From Effrenium voratum (lineage: Eukaryota; Sar; Dinophyceae; Suessiales; Symbiodiniaceae), in the NCBI GenBank assembly GCA_963377175.1, contig CAUJNA010001478.1, positions 2,501 to 66,500 on the forward strand: a DNA stretch of 64,000 nt. The letters are read 5' to 3'. The notes under the pieces are model-generated. The model was given only the letters and a program-made list of their open reading frames with translations. It was not told the DNA's origin and made no database searches. The position numbers and the translations under genes were made by a program. This document shows, one piece after another, positions 25,365 to 35,187 of this stretch (positions are counted from its first letter, which is position 1; each line of letters opens with the position of its first letter).

Positions 25365-27733
25365 GTTCTTGTCTCCAGGAAGTCGAGGTTGAATAGGTGC
25401 TCGATGTGATAGACAAGGTCCGTTCGATCAGATGTTCTGAATGATTGCATGACCAATGCCACCAACTCTCGTCCCTTCACGATCACCCCTTGTTGGTGTC
25501 GTAGTTCCGAATGCCGTGTAGCGTCGAGGTACACATCCTTGGCCTGATCTGGTGCTTGTCTCAGCATGTTCTGCATGCCCATGGCTATCTTGATGTCAAT
25601 CGTAGCAAACCTGTCACCGCCGGAGTCGCTTAGTTGATTGAGGTCTGGGTTCAACCCGAGAGCCTGTTCCAACCATTTTGTCCATGTATCGGTATCCGGA
25701 TCCGCGCATGCGCTCAGCACATTCATCAGCAATTGCATCTTCCAGTTATCGAGTTGGTGGATCCTTGGCCAATTGGGAATGGATACCCTTTCGGCCTCTT
25801 TCCTTGAAATCCTCGGTCTCTCGTTCTTGATCTCACGATCATCCCTCAATCTTTTGCGCCCCCTCCGCGTCCGGCTGTCATCTTCTTCTTCCTCATCTTC
25901 CTCATCCTCTTCGTCGTCGTCGTCCTCATCCTCATCATCGGGCGGATCATCTGGGGGTCCTCCTCCACCACCTGCTAGACTCAAATGACGTCGACCAGAT
26001 CCCTGTTGGTTCCCGCGGGATGAGAATCCGTTGTAATCCAATGGAGGCGTGTTACCGTTGTTTCCTCCTCCATTACCACCACCACCAGTTGCAGTAGCAG
26101 ATTGTGGGACCAGCCCGACAACCCCTCGCATCTGTGATAGGTGTACATCGATCATTGGATCACCGAAAGACGGAAATAGAATTGAACCCGGCACTAGTGA
26201 CGAATTAGGGATCGAATTGGATGACGATGACGGGTATGTCCCGGTCATCTTCTTGTCCTCCCTAATCGAATTAATTTGGGGTCCTCCCTCTGCGTGTTTC
26301 AGTACTGCTCGTTCACGATGCTCATCTTTACTGCTCGAGGCCTCCTGCGTCTCTAGCTTCTTGGATGTTCTGAGTTCCTCATTGTCGGCATCAAGCTGAC
26401 GGACGAAGCTCTCTTCCTGCTTGAGCGTCGCCTCCCGATCCTTCAGTTGTTCCTGAAGCTTGCGCATCTCATCGAGGTACTCATCATACATCCCTTTAGC
26501 TGTCGACTTCCAGAACTCGGCCTCTTTCGATTTCTCGTCCATTGTGCACCGTTCTTCTTGTGTTGCTTCTTTGACCTGGGCCAACTCCAAGATTGCATCC
26601 TGACGGTGACCACCCTCGATAGCAATCATCTGATCCTTCTTCGACACGTCGGATTCATACTGTTTGACGATCTCTTCTTTTTCACGAAGCAAGCGTTCTG
26701 CCCTTTTCGACTCTTGCTCCGCAAACGCTGTCACATCATTCAGTCTCGTCATCAGCTGCTCCCTGGTGTCCTCCATCGAGTACACCTCGGGTCGCTTGAC
26801 AAGTGCATGCTCCAACTGTGATTTCAGGCTCTGAACCATCTCCTCCTCGTTGAACTTCTCAATAGACGTGGATGATTCAATCTCTCTGATCTGTTGCTGA
26901 TAAACGGAAATCTGTTTTGAAGCTTCACGGTGGATCTGATTTGCATGTAAAGCTGATCCCTGTGCGGCTGCCTTCTCGCTTGCCATGTAGGACCTCGTCA
27001 CTGCAATTTCCTGTTTCTGCTCCATAATCGTTCCCTCAGCTTGTCTCATTTGTTGCATCATAGCATTCGACTCCATGTCTTTCTTTTCCCCGTATGGATA
27101 CGCGTCCATTTCCACCTTGCGCATCTGTTGGGCTTCCTCCTCAAACTTGCGCCAGGCTTCTGCCATGTGGTGTTGGTGATGACTCACAAGATGTCCCGAT
27201 CGCTTGCTGGCAATCTCGCATCGTCTCTCCAGCTCCTGGATCCGGATGGTGCTTCCATAGTCTTCTTGCTGAAGATTCGCCATTGCCGCCGACATCTCAT
27301 CGAGAGTCTTCTGATACTCCCCGATCTCCATCTCCATCTTGTTCTTTTCTTTGATTGCGGCACGAAACTCGGCACTCGTGGGTGATTTGGATCTCCCACT
27401 TTTCGATGTCGACCTCACGCCCTTCTGCGACGCCCGCGGGGTCGCCGGTGAAGATGATGATCTTCTCGGTGGAGAATCTCTTTGCTTCGACTCCTGATGA
27501 ATGGCGATCTGTTTCCATGATCTAGTGGGTGTGGATATGTCGCTGAAAAGTGCGGATCCACCGCTCCCAGGTTCGTCCTGTGAATCTGCGACCATGTCCA
27601 TCACCGCAGGAAGAGCCATCAATCCATTGGATCCTTCCGAACTGTCGTTCCCAAAAGTTGCAGTACTTGGGCTCGCTGAAGATGCCATTGTACCGTGTGG
27701 GTTATTGTCCTTCTGCAGTTCCTGTACCCGCAA
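25325..27733 (-). CDS. Element B gag with coiled coil
   Basis: 802 codons. Residues 1-120 are Ser-rich (SASPSTATFG; RRSSSSPATPR). Residues about 125-480 have strong coiled-coil composition (KEKNKMEMEIGEYQKTLDEM; KLQEQLKDREATLKQEE). A Gly/Pro region and a pure Asp/Glu run (EDEDDDDEEDEEDEEEEDD, about 595-620) follow, then a capsid-like helical part (IHQLDNWKMQLLMNVLSA; WTKWLEQALGLNP). It ends within HIEHLFNLDFLE, after which the sense passes to the 25364-24513 frame. The start codon is uncertain: there is no homolog to compare, and the leader upstream to 27771 contains the primer-binding site. This protein would form the virus-like particle. Confidence 0.75.
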   Translation of the reverse strand: MRVQELQKDNNPHGTMASSASPSTATFGNDSSEGSNGLMALPAVMDMVADSQDEPGSGGSALFSDISTPTRSWKQIAIHQESKQRDSPPRRSSSSPATPRASQKGVRSTSKSGRSKSPTSAEFRAAIKEKNKMEMEIGEYQKTLDEMSAAMANLQQEDYGSTIRIQELERRCEIASKRSGHLVSHHQHHMAEAWRKFEEEAQQMRKVEMDAYPYGEKKDMESNAMMQQMRQAEGTIMEQKQEIAVTRSYMASEKAAAQGSALHANQIHREASKQISVYQQQIREIESSTSIEKFNEEEMVQSLKSQLEHALVKRPEVYSMEDTREQLMTRLNDVTAFAEQESKRAERLLREKEEIVKQYESDVSKKDQMIAIEGGHRQDAILELAQVKEATQEERCTMDEKSKEAEFWKSTAKGMYDEYLDEMRKLQEQLKDREATLKQEESFVRQLDADNEELRTSKKLETQEASSSKDEHRERAVLKHAEGGPQINSIREDKKMTGTYPSSSSNSIPNSSLVPGSILFPSFGDPMIDVHLSQMRGVVGLVPQSATATGGGGNGGGNNGNTPPLDYNGFSSRGNQQGSGRRHLSLAGGGGGPPDDPPDDEDEDDDDEEDEEDEEEEDDSRTRRGRKRLRDDREIKNERPRISRKEAERVSIPNWPRIHQLDNWKMQLLMNVLSACADPDTDTWTKWLEQALGLNPDLNQLSDSGGDRFATIDIKIAMGMQNMLRQAPDQAKDVYLDATRHSELRHQQGVIVKGRELVALVMQSFRTSDRTDLVYHIEHLFNLDFLETRTWLCSGTSGMICC

Positions 27734-27770
27734 TAAACCAGCTGTCTCTCCGTCCAGTGTAGAGCTTGCG

Positions 27771-27785
27771 TTACGGCTGATAACC
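27771..27785 (-). promoter_or_regulatory. Primer-binding site of element B
   Basis: On the minus strand GGTTATCAGCCGTAA lies immediately after an ...ACA end and is identical over 15 bases to the site beside the 5' LTR of element A. Its complement contains CTGATAA, which looks like a tRNA anticodon loop (anticodon GAU, isoleucine). This suggests priming by a tRNA half, as in Drosophila copia. Confidence 0.6.
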
Positions 27786-28092
27786 TGTCAAGAGATGGCA
27801 AGATGACGTCCCGTGGGACGCTGTCCAACCGAACCCTCCAGCTGTGAATACTCAACCACGTAGAAAGGGTATACGGCCAAACCGTTATAGCCAATCCAGT
27901 GCAAACTGTTGTAAGGGGGTAAAGACCAATAACCACGATTGTGCACTCAGTATCTGCAGCGCGAATGAAACTGTTTTCCACTCTCTCAGATCGATCACGC
28001 GCGAACGTAGTTCATGCAAGACCTTGAGCCCTACTTGTGACTTGAGCCAAAGTGGCGTCCAATGGGATACTTAATCAACAAGAACATGGACC
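27786..28092 (-). repeat. Probable 5' LTR or leader of element B
   Basis: The segment from the B primer-binding site up to the gag fragment of A should hold B's 5' LTR: its lower end begins TGTCAAG (minus-strand ...TTGACA). A possible other end is near 28080 (minus-strand start TGTTGATTAAG), giving about 295 bp. No second copy is found in the window, so the borders are unproven. It contains the spliced-leader-like site at 28041-28056. Confidence 0.35.
28041..28056 (-). other. Relict dinoflagellate spliced-leader-like sequence
   Basis: On the minus strand GCCACTTTGGCTCAAG matches the last 16 bases of the dinoflagellate 22-nt spliced leader (GCCATTTTGGCTCAAG, from established knowledge) at 15 positions. 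Bases further upstream do not match. Truncated leaders of this kind are known where trans-spliced mRNAs were copied back into the genome. A second GGGCTCAAGG lies 15-25 bases downstream. The site falls in the leader of element B. Confidence 0.5.
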
Positions 28093-28562
28093 TCAGAACA
28101 GCTTCCCAATTTGGGCACGGGGCCAGGAGGGTTTTAACAAGCTTTGTGCGAAAGCGCTATACTGTGCCGTTCTTTGCGACACAGCTTCATTCACTTCGGC
28201 AGAAATTGCTCCCCGCATCTGACTAACCTGGGCGCTGAAGAAAGCACGGGACTCTGCAAACTGTTCATGCAGCTCAAGAGTCCGGCGGTTGTTCTCCTCA
28301 TCCAGGCGATGCACGGTTTCTGCCAAATGAGCGCTATATTCGGCTCTTGCAGCATCCATTGCGACGCGATGTAACGTGTTGGCTTCTTCCCGAAGAGCGT
28401 CACCCGTGTCGTTGTGCACATGCATAATGTTCTGGGTGGCTTGGTAGTTTGTCGCGAATGATCGCGAGGGTCAACAGGACCATTGGATGCAACTGCACCT
28501 TCACCACCGTCACCAACATCTCCAGATATATTGTATATGGCAGGCATATCTCCGGATGCCAT
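28093..28562 (-). CDS. Element A gag N-terminal fragment
   Basis: Begins 20 bases after the primer-binding site. The first frame starts with MASGDMPAIYNISGDVGD at 28562. A frame change near 28455 leads to the second frame, YQATQNIMHVHNDTGDALRE, which goes on as a coiled-coil-like helix (HRLDEENNRRTLELHEQFAE) and stops at 28093. Close proximity to the LTR and primer site marks it as the gag start of A. The protein is cut where the B leader begins, and the matching C-terminal part of A resumes only at about 13044. Length and Gln/Glu-rich helices are normal for the beginning of a copia gag; I see no domain with a name. Confidence 0.5.
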
Positions 28563-28582
28563 GGCGATCTTTGTACAAGCCT

Positions 28583-28597
28583 TTACGGCTGATAACC
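28583..28597 (-). promoter_or_regulatory. Primer-binding site of element A
   Basis: GGTTATCAGCCGTAA on the minus strand starts at the base next to the 5' LTR end, exactly where a primer-binding site belongs. It is the same 15-mer as in element B. Its complement resembles the 5' anticodon stem and loop of a tRNA with anticodon GAU, consistent with half-tRNA priming. Confidence 0.7.
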
Positions 28598-28739
28598 TGT
28601 GTTATCAAGCCTAGGCCACCTGAGGGAATACCTAGGCAAGCAGCAAACCGTTGACTACCTTTTCACACTGCTGTCAGTGATCTTGAAGTCTGTAGCGGGC
28701 GGAGCATATACATGCACAGGGTTGGAACCTGAATCCACA
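28598..28739 (-). repeat. 5' LTR of element A
   Basis: Partner of 3218-3359, with 140 of 142 positions identical and the same TG...CA ends on the minus strand. The primer-binding site follows directly on its inner side. Transcription of the element would start in this copy. Confidence 0.85.
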
Positions 28740-28744
28740 GAATG
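28740..28744. repeat. Target-site duplication, right copy (GAATG)
   Basis: Identical to 3213-3217 and directly adjacent to the outer end of the 5' LTR. Confidence 0.8.
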
Positions 28745-30770
28745 GCCCTGGGTCAATCGTTGTTGAAAAACCCGAAAGGGCCAGCACTGGGAAGCAAATG
28801 GTGCAACATATTTTGCATAAACATTCCTGACAGAAATGGTCTAGTCTTCTTTGTAGAAGACAGCAACACGGTGTGTCCGTGAAATTATGCATCAGGCAGT
28901 GGGCAAATCCCACTTTTGGCCACCCGTCTGCTCTCGCACTTCCCACATGCCGACTTGCCTGCTGAGTGAGGCCGCTGAATCTGCCTGCTTCGTCGAAAAG
29001 GGCCAAGTAGTCCGGCACACCCAAGGTCGAGTTGACGCATTTGATGGTTCCCTGATGCGCAAAAACACAGAAACACACGGTCAAGCTTTTTGCAGCCAAC
29101 ACAAATGATGTTGTGGCTCACAAATACTAGCAAACTAGTTTCATGACACACACACACACACACATGACCGATGTCTCGGAAAACACGGGGCCCGTTGCGA
29201 AGGATAATATCTCACATTGTGGTTTCTGTATCACTCTGAACTTTCGAACAGCCGAAGCTCAGCTTTGGCAACTTGCAGCCTCTTTGTTTTTTACGCGAAG
29301 TGATTTGCATTTTGTGTTTGATTGAAGTGGCACTAACATCGAGTCACATAGTTGCAGCTATTAGGCCAGAGCACTGTGCAAAATGAAAGCGTTTGTGTGT
29401 ACTACAAGCCAACCCATTTCACAACAGTGTGCTTGGAGGTCGGAAAAGAGGGAAGAAGGGCTTGTTAGACAGCATAGTGTGATCATATGGAGTCAGGCAC
29501 TGCTGCGGTTTGCAAGTATACAGCTCGCGACCTTGCATCCAGATATATCCAGATTCATCTCGTTCCCCCTCGTGGACGCGGTACCAGGTGCACTCCCAAG
29601 CTCTACAATACATTGTATTGCAATGCTGGGACCATCAGTTGCCTCGGTGTAGTATTCGATGATCGTATTCATGGCCACGGACGCCTACCAGGTGCAAAGC
29701 TTCAATGTGCCTCGTGCCAACAACCCAAAGAAATTAGCGTTGCGAAGGGGTCAAACATGAACAGTCCAAGCGTTCGGGATTCCCTGGACTCCCTGGACTC
29801 CCTGCAAATGACACGCAGGCGTCACCAAGTCGGCACCTGAGGCGTTCCGACAATGAATTGGTGCCTGCCGCTTCGCCCGTTTGCTCGCGCAAAGGGCCTT
29901 GCGTGCTGTTGGCGACAGTGTTACTTGGCCAAAGCTGCTGTTTGGCAAGCGGGCTTGTTGTGACGAAAGCGTGTTGATCACAAGACATGCTCCTCCTCAG
30001 GGCGTGAAATTGGATCTTTCCAGACAACAGACAAACAAGAGATGTCGGCAGAACAGAGGTAATTAGATTGCATCAGTAGCACTGCCTCACACACACACAC
30101 AGCTTCTTAACTATCTCCATTGCTACACGCGCTGAACGTGCGAAACGCGTGCAAGAATACGGTCCCTCTGTTCATTGCTATTGCCGTCCTGTGGCAAAGA
30201 GACATAAACCAACGAGGGTCTAACCAAAGGCCCCGCCCATTGCGAGATTCCGCATATGCACTGTGCCTGAAAGACACGTCTAAGAAAGCAGGCCTGTAAT
30301 ATCGGCAGTCTGAGCCGGAGGCGTTAAAGTCATTCTTGTATAATCAAAGACACACAAAATCATTGACATCAAATCTGCCATTGTGAAATGAATGTTCGCA
30401 CAGTAAGTCGTCTTTACTCCCTCAATTCGTCTTCTCGGGCTTTGCTTCTATATCCTTGCAACTCGTCGTCTTTGCAATATTTTGCAGTTCGATGCGTTCA
30501 GCAACCCCGGAACGGGTTCAAATCTCATGAGCAGCATGCTGCGTGCGTTCCAAACAAAACACATCAGAACCGTGGTCGGTCCGGGTTCTCGATGCCAGTG
30601 CACTCACGCCTCGTCAACAGCATTCCTCATCTCCACCAAAGCCCCCGTTTGCGCGGCAGACATCGCCGCGACAAAGTTCTGATTGACAAACCGCATCTGC
30701 CTGGACAACAGGCCGGCTCAGTGAACACGTTAGAGGAATTCTACAGTTCTGGCACAGGAACGTTGTCAAA
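28745..30770. other. Non-coding stretch between element A and the CA array
   Basis: No gene recognised. There is a short CA run at about 29145-29164, a small triplicated GGACTCCCT word near 29785, and a copy of the GAGCCGGAGGC hairpin motif at about 30296-30330. Short open frames here have no supporting features. Confidence 0.5.
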
Positions 30771-30774
30771 AAGC

Positions 30775-31576
30775 CGCACACACACACACACCACACACAC
30801 ACACCACACCACACCAACACACCAACACACACCAACACACACCAACACACACCAACACACACCAACACACACCAACACACACCCAAACACACCAACACAC
30901 ACCAACACACACCAACACACACCAACACACGCCAACACACACCAACACACCAACACACAGCAACACACACGCACACACCAACACACACCAACACACACAC
31001 ACACAGAGACACACACAGAGACACACACAGAGACACACACAGAGACACACACAGAGACACACACACACAGAGACACACACAGAGACACGCACACAGACAC
31101 ACACAGAGACACACACACACATAGACACACACAGAGACACGCACACAGACGCACACACAGACACACACACACACAGACACACACACAGACACACACACAC
31201 AGACGCACACACACAGACACACACACACACAGACACACACACACACAGACACACACACACACAGACACACACACACAGACACACACACACATAGACACAC
31301 ACACACACAGACACACACACACACAGACACACACACAGACACACACACAGACACACACAGACACACACAGACACACACAGACACACACACACAGACACAC
31401 ACACACACACACAGACACAGACACACAGACACAGACACACAGACACAGACACACAGACACACACACACAGACAGACACACACACACACAGACAGACACAG
31501 ACACAGACACACAGACACAGACACACAGACACAGACACACAGACACAGACACACAGACACACACACACACACACAC
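30775..31576. repeat. CA-based microsatellite with internal higher-order structure
   Basis: About 0.8 kb made almost entirely of A and C with spaced G. It changes from ACACACCA units (to about 31000) to ACACACAGAG units (to about 31090) and then to longer ACACACACAG and ACAGAC mixtures. The long His/Thr or Cys/Val readings through it are artefacts of the repeat. Confidence 0.95.
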
Positions 31577-31698
31577 ACCCACCCACCCACCCACCCACCC
31601 ACGCACGCACGCACGCACACGTGCGCGTGCGCGTGCGCGCACGCACGCGCACGCGCACGCGCACGCGCGCACGCGCGCACGCACGCACGCACGCACGC
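31577..31698. repeat. CCCA run followed by 98-bp alternating purine-pyrimidine tract
   Basis: 31577-31600 is a CCCA repeat. From 31601 to 31698 every step alternates purine and pyrimidine, mostly CG and CA/TG, without a break. Such tracts can adopt left-handed Z-DNA under torsion. Confidence 0.9.
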
Positions 31699-31699
31699 C

Positions 31700-34290
31700 G
31701 CCCAGGCCGTGCAATACATCGATTTGGCATACCGATGTTATTACGACGTGGCTCCTTTCAATGTTGAACCAAGCTGTGCCCAAGCTGTTGCTGCAGCGCA
31801 AGCCACGGTCATGTGGCTGCTCGTGCATCTCAGGACAAAATCTGCCTACAAAAACACATGCGGGGCCAAGCACCGGTTCGGCGTTCTGTTCCTGCCGCGA
31901 CGTTGTCTGCAACGTGAAACATCGGCTCCCCGCGGGGAAGCCCTTGGGTGTACATTTTTTAGCTGGGGGATTTATGTCCACCGTGTTTGATGGCTTCCCC
32001 ATTAAATTTCATTGCCAGGCGTTTCCAGCCAAGCCACTTGATGTAGCACAAGTTTGAGATCTTTAGAATCTCAGGAGTGGTGCTGGTTGCAGGTTCTCCC
32101 TCCAAGAGGTGCCAGTGTGTCGCAAGGAAAGCATCTCCTCGGCTGCGACTGCTCTCCCTATCAAAATGAGTTGAGACTCCCCTGGCTGCCTCCAATCTTT
32201 CGCTTTCCCTCTTCCTCTTACTCTGCGCACGCGAACCCCCTTTGACACTGCAGGCGTCTGTTGTAAACCCGGTGCCCAGATTGCACGAAAGTGCAAGCAT
32301 CACACGTGCAAAACCCCGGCGCAAACCCTTGCTCTCACAGCTTCTAAGCCAACTGGTTTGCTACGTTTGCGGTGGGAAATCATCCGCTCTAGAGTCCAGT
32401 GTTGATGAACGATGAAGACTGCAAATAACAGTCCACGCATCTTCTTGCATCATCTTTCATCAAGGCGCTGGTGGTGTTCAGCTGCAGCGTGTTTTCTGTC
32501 ACCTGGCTCGACAACAATGCAAACCTTGCGTTCTCCGTCGGGGAATGCTCCAAATGGTGGTGCAAAGGTGCAACCAATGAAGATACTATCACAAAGCTCA
32601 CGCTTTTTCAACAAATCTTGAAGTCCCAAACTTGGCCGACTTGCCAAAATTTCTCAGAGAATGTGGATGCCCTCTGAGGATTGCGGTTTTTTGGTTGCCG
32701 TGCCACTTGTTTGGTTACCGAAATAGAGGTCAACCTCAAAACCTCCAGAGATTCTGGAACTCCTCGCAGAACTTGATCCCAACCTTGATTTGGGGCACTC
32801 TGATAGAATGTACTGCCGAAATGCACTCAAACATATTGTGCAACATCATTGAGTATATCTTGATCTTCTTGTTGCTGAGCTCCACAGAAAACTACTGTTG
32901 ATCTGAGGTTTGCAGCGCTTTTGTGTGCACCTATGTTGAGATTCACCCTTCCCTGCTGCGGCACAGTTCTCTGCCGTTTTGCTCAAATGCAATTGGAAGT
33001 TCCAGTTCGTACTATACAATATGATCAAGTGTTGCTGGAGCGTCGCTAGAGTCACACATGTTCAAAATCAAGCTGGCTGGGCTTTCTTCAAATGTAGTAC
33101 AATTGCATGTTGTGAATTATTCTTTGTTTGTTTGGCCGTGTTTGACCTTCATGAGCTTGAGCCGTCACGTTCTTTGTGTGGCACCATTTGGGCGTAAAAC
33201 AATTCAAGATGAGCACCACGTTGCAAAAACAAATCTCGATGCACTTTTGGAAACACGTGCCGGTCCACCAGCACAGCACCCATGATTGAACGCACGCAAG
33301 CACCAGTGCAAGACGACACCCATGGAATAACCAAGGGTATTGGGGATGTGGAAACCAACAAAACAACAGCTGCCAAACGTCAAAAAAAAGAACAAAAACT
33401 ACAAAACAACAGAAAACATATCGCACACACGTGAAAAACACACATCCTGAAAACACTGGTCTTCCATTGAAATACTCAGGCTTAGGATGCGCGTCCGATT
33501 TAAGTTTACATCGATTCCAGGGTTTGAGGGCAATGCCTTAAGGTTCAGGGCTATGTTCCAGGTCAAACGAACACGTTCCGGTTGCAGATGTTTACGGGTT
33601 GGCAGTTTTGAATGACAGGGCTGCTTGCTACGGAAACGGCCACTGCGCTTTCAGCATTTACCCCTTTGCAAACGATGGGCATGGGCCCTGGGACTCTGGG
33701 GGGAAATCATCAGCACAAGCAGCTGCCAAGCCAACCCGCACGGCCTTCTCGCCAAAAGCCACCAAGTTGGCCAGTCCAACCAACTCCGCCAACCGAGAAT
33801 TCCTTGGCGCGTCGAAAGCTTTTCCGCCTGCTTTTCTGCCTGCGCGTCAATTTCGGCAACAGAACCCAGGAGCCCAAAGGGCATTGCCACCAGAACGTCA
33901 CCAACACAACAATTTGAATTTGCATTTGACACGAACACGGGAAGCATTTCCATTTGCTCCGTGGGCTGATGCACCGCCAAGTTGCTGAAACGTCGCCTGT
34001 TTGATTTGATAAATGGGTACATCGATTTGGGCTGCAAGCGCGTTTGCGAGGAACAGCTCGATCACTGACTCGGCTTCGCCTTGGCAAGCGGAACTCACCC
34101 TGGCAAAATCGTAGTAGCCGTTGTTTTCCTTCCGGAATTTGTGGAGCCCGCCATGGCTTCCGAGAAAACCAAACACGAAACAACAAGACTTAAACCCTCC
34201 GTGTCCTTTCAACCTTCCATGCGTGAGCAACAAGTCACTTGCGCCAGGGGAGGGAGGGGAAGGACTTTTTGCGTAATTCATGGAATATTT
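31700..34290. other. Unassigned stretch
   Basis: No recognised gene or long repeat. Open frames on both strands are below 130 codons, overlap each other and carry no motif. Nothing here can be supported as coding. Confidence 0.5.
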
Positions 34291-34437
34291 TAATATCAGT
34301 AGAGCCGGCTAAGCCGGCGGGCGGAAGCTTCAAAAACTCCGCCGACCCATTGCAAAGGGCGAGGCGCACGGGAGGGGCGGTGGTCATAATTCTTCTTGGA
34401 TCCTCATCATCATCATTATCGGCTTCACATAAAAATT

Positions 34438-34740
34438 CGCGAGAAGTCTATATCCAGCGCGGCTTGCAATCGTCACCGTCATCATCATAGGCAAGAATAA
34501 GACGTCTATATGCGGCGCGGCTTGCAACGCATAGGGCACTTAAGTATGCTTATAGGCCGTATCAAATTTAAAAATTCTGATGCGCAGGATTTCTATATCC
34601 GGCGCGGCTTGCAATTTTCATCATCATCATCATAAACCTAGAACTTTGCGAGAGCTGTGCAAGAAGTTTATTTCCAGCACGGCTTGCAATGCGTAGGACC
34701 CTTAAGTATGCTTATGGGCCATGTCAAGCTGACATCAGTG
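34438..34740. repeat. GCGCGGCTTGCAA repeat cluster
   Basis: Two diverged copies of a unit of about 161 bp. Each carries two occurrences of a core TCTATATCCGGCGCGGCTTG-like sequence (near 34447, 34507, 34591 and 34670). The core is followed alternately by a run of TCA/CAT triplets and by a CTTAAGTATGCTTAT segment (34538-34552 and 34699-34713). Confidence 0.7.
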
Positions 34741-35008
34741 ATGAAGTTGACATCATTGACGTGAGGCGCCGCTGGGAACGTAGCCGGTACTACGATGATA
34801 TTGATTTATGACCACATGGGTGATGACGATTGCAGTCGTCATCATCATGCGAGTCGTCATCATTCCCTGGTATATATACATGTCAGATGTGACTAGCATT
34901 GATGAATAACAATGGTTTTCATCACTACTGCTGCAGCCTACATTGGTTTATGTTTGTGTGAACACTACAGCGCTTTCACTTGTAGTAAAAGTAACGACCA
35001 ATTTTAAC

Positions 35009-35080
<72 letters not shown>
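35009..35080. repeat. GA microsatellite
   Basis: About 70 bases of almost pure GA on the plus strand, with two GACA interruptions. A sequence shared with the second GA-rich region of the window follows at 35093-35182. Confidence 0.95.
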
Positions 35081-35092
35081 CTAGGTCCTCCA

Positions 35093-35182
35093 GTACAGAA
35101 CGCACAAGGGAGAGAAGGGAGAGATGAAGAAGGAGAAAAGGGAGAGGACGATGTCGGCGGAGTGAGCCGGAGGCTCTAAAGT
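35093..35182. repeat. Dispersed repeat, copy 1 (ends GAGCCGGAGGCTCTAAAGT)
   Basis: About 90 bases that align with 60513-60599 at roughly nine of ten positions. The end holds a small perfect hairpin, GAGCC-GGA-GGCTC. Both copies follow GA tracts. It directly adjoins the end of remnant D. Confidence 0.7.
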
Positions 35183-35187
35183 TCTGA

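Larger units (their letters stand above)
3218..28739 (-). mobile_element. 25.5-kb composite Ty1/copia-type LTR retroelement (element A containing B)
   Basis: The element is bounded by 142-bp LTRs of the same orientation that differ at two positions, and by identical GAATG duplications. All retroviral-type ORFs inside read on the minus strand. Two full sets of protease, integrase, RT and RNase H occur in tandem, in copia order with integrase before RT. Set B (about 28092-13069) separates the gag start of A (28562-28093) from the remainder of A (about 13045-3418). LTR near-identity implies that the outer unit inserted fairly recently. Most ORFs are nonetheless joined by frame changes, which may be real decay or assembly indels; several occur at homopolymers. 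Confidence 0.8.

Noticed and set aside
30388..32002. Long open frames on both strands across the CA array (about 460 codons)
   Set aside because: The translations are His/Thr or Cys/Val repeats produced by the microsatellite; there is no independent sign of coding.
33599..34293. Overlapping 100-160 codon frames on both strands
   Set aside because: They contradict one another and carry no recognisable motif.
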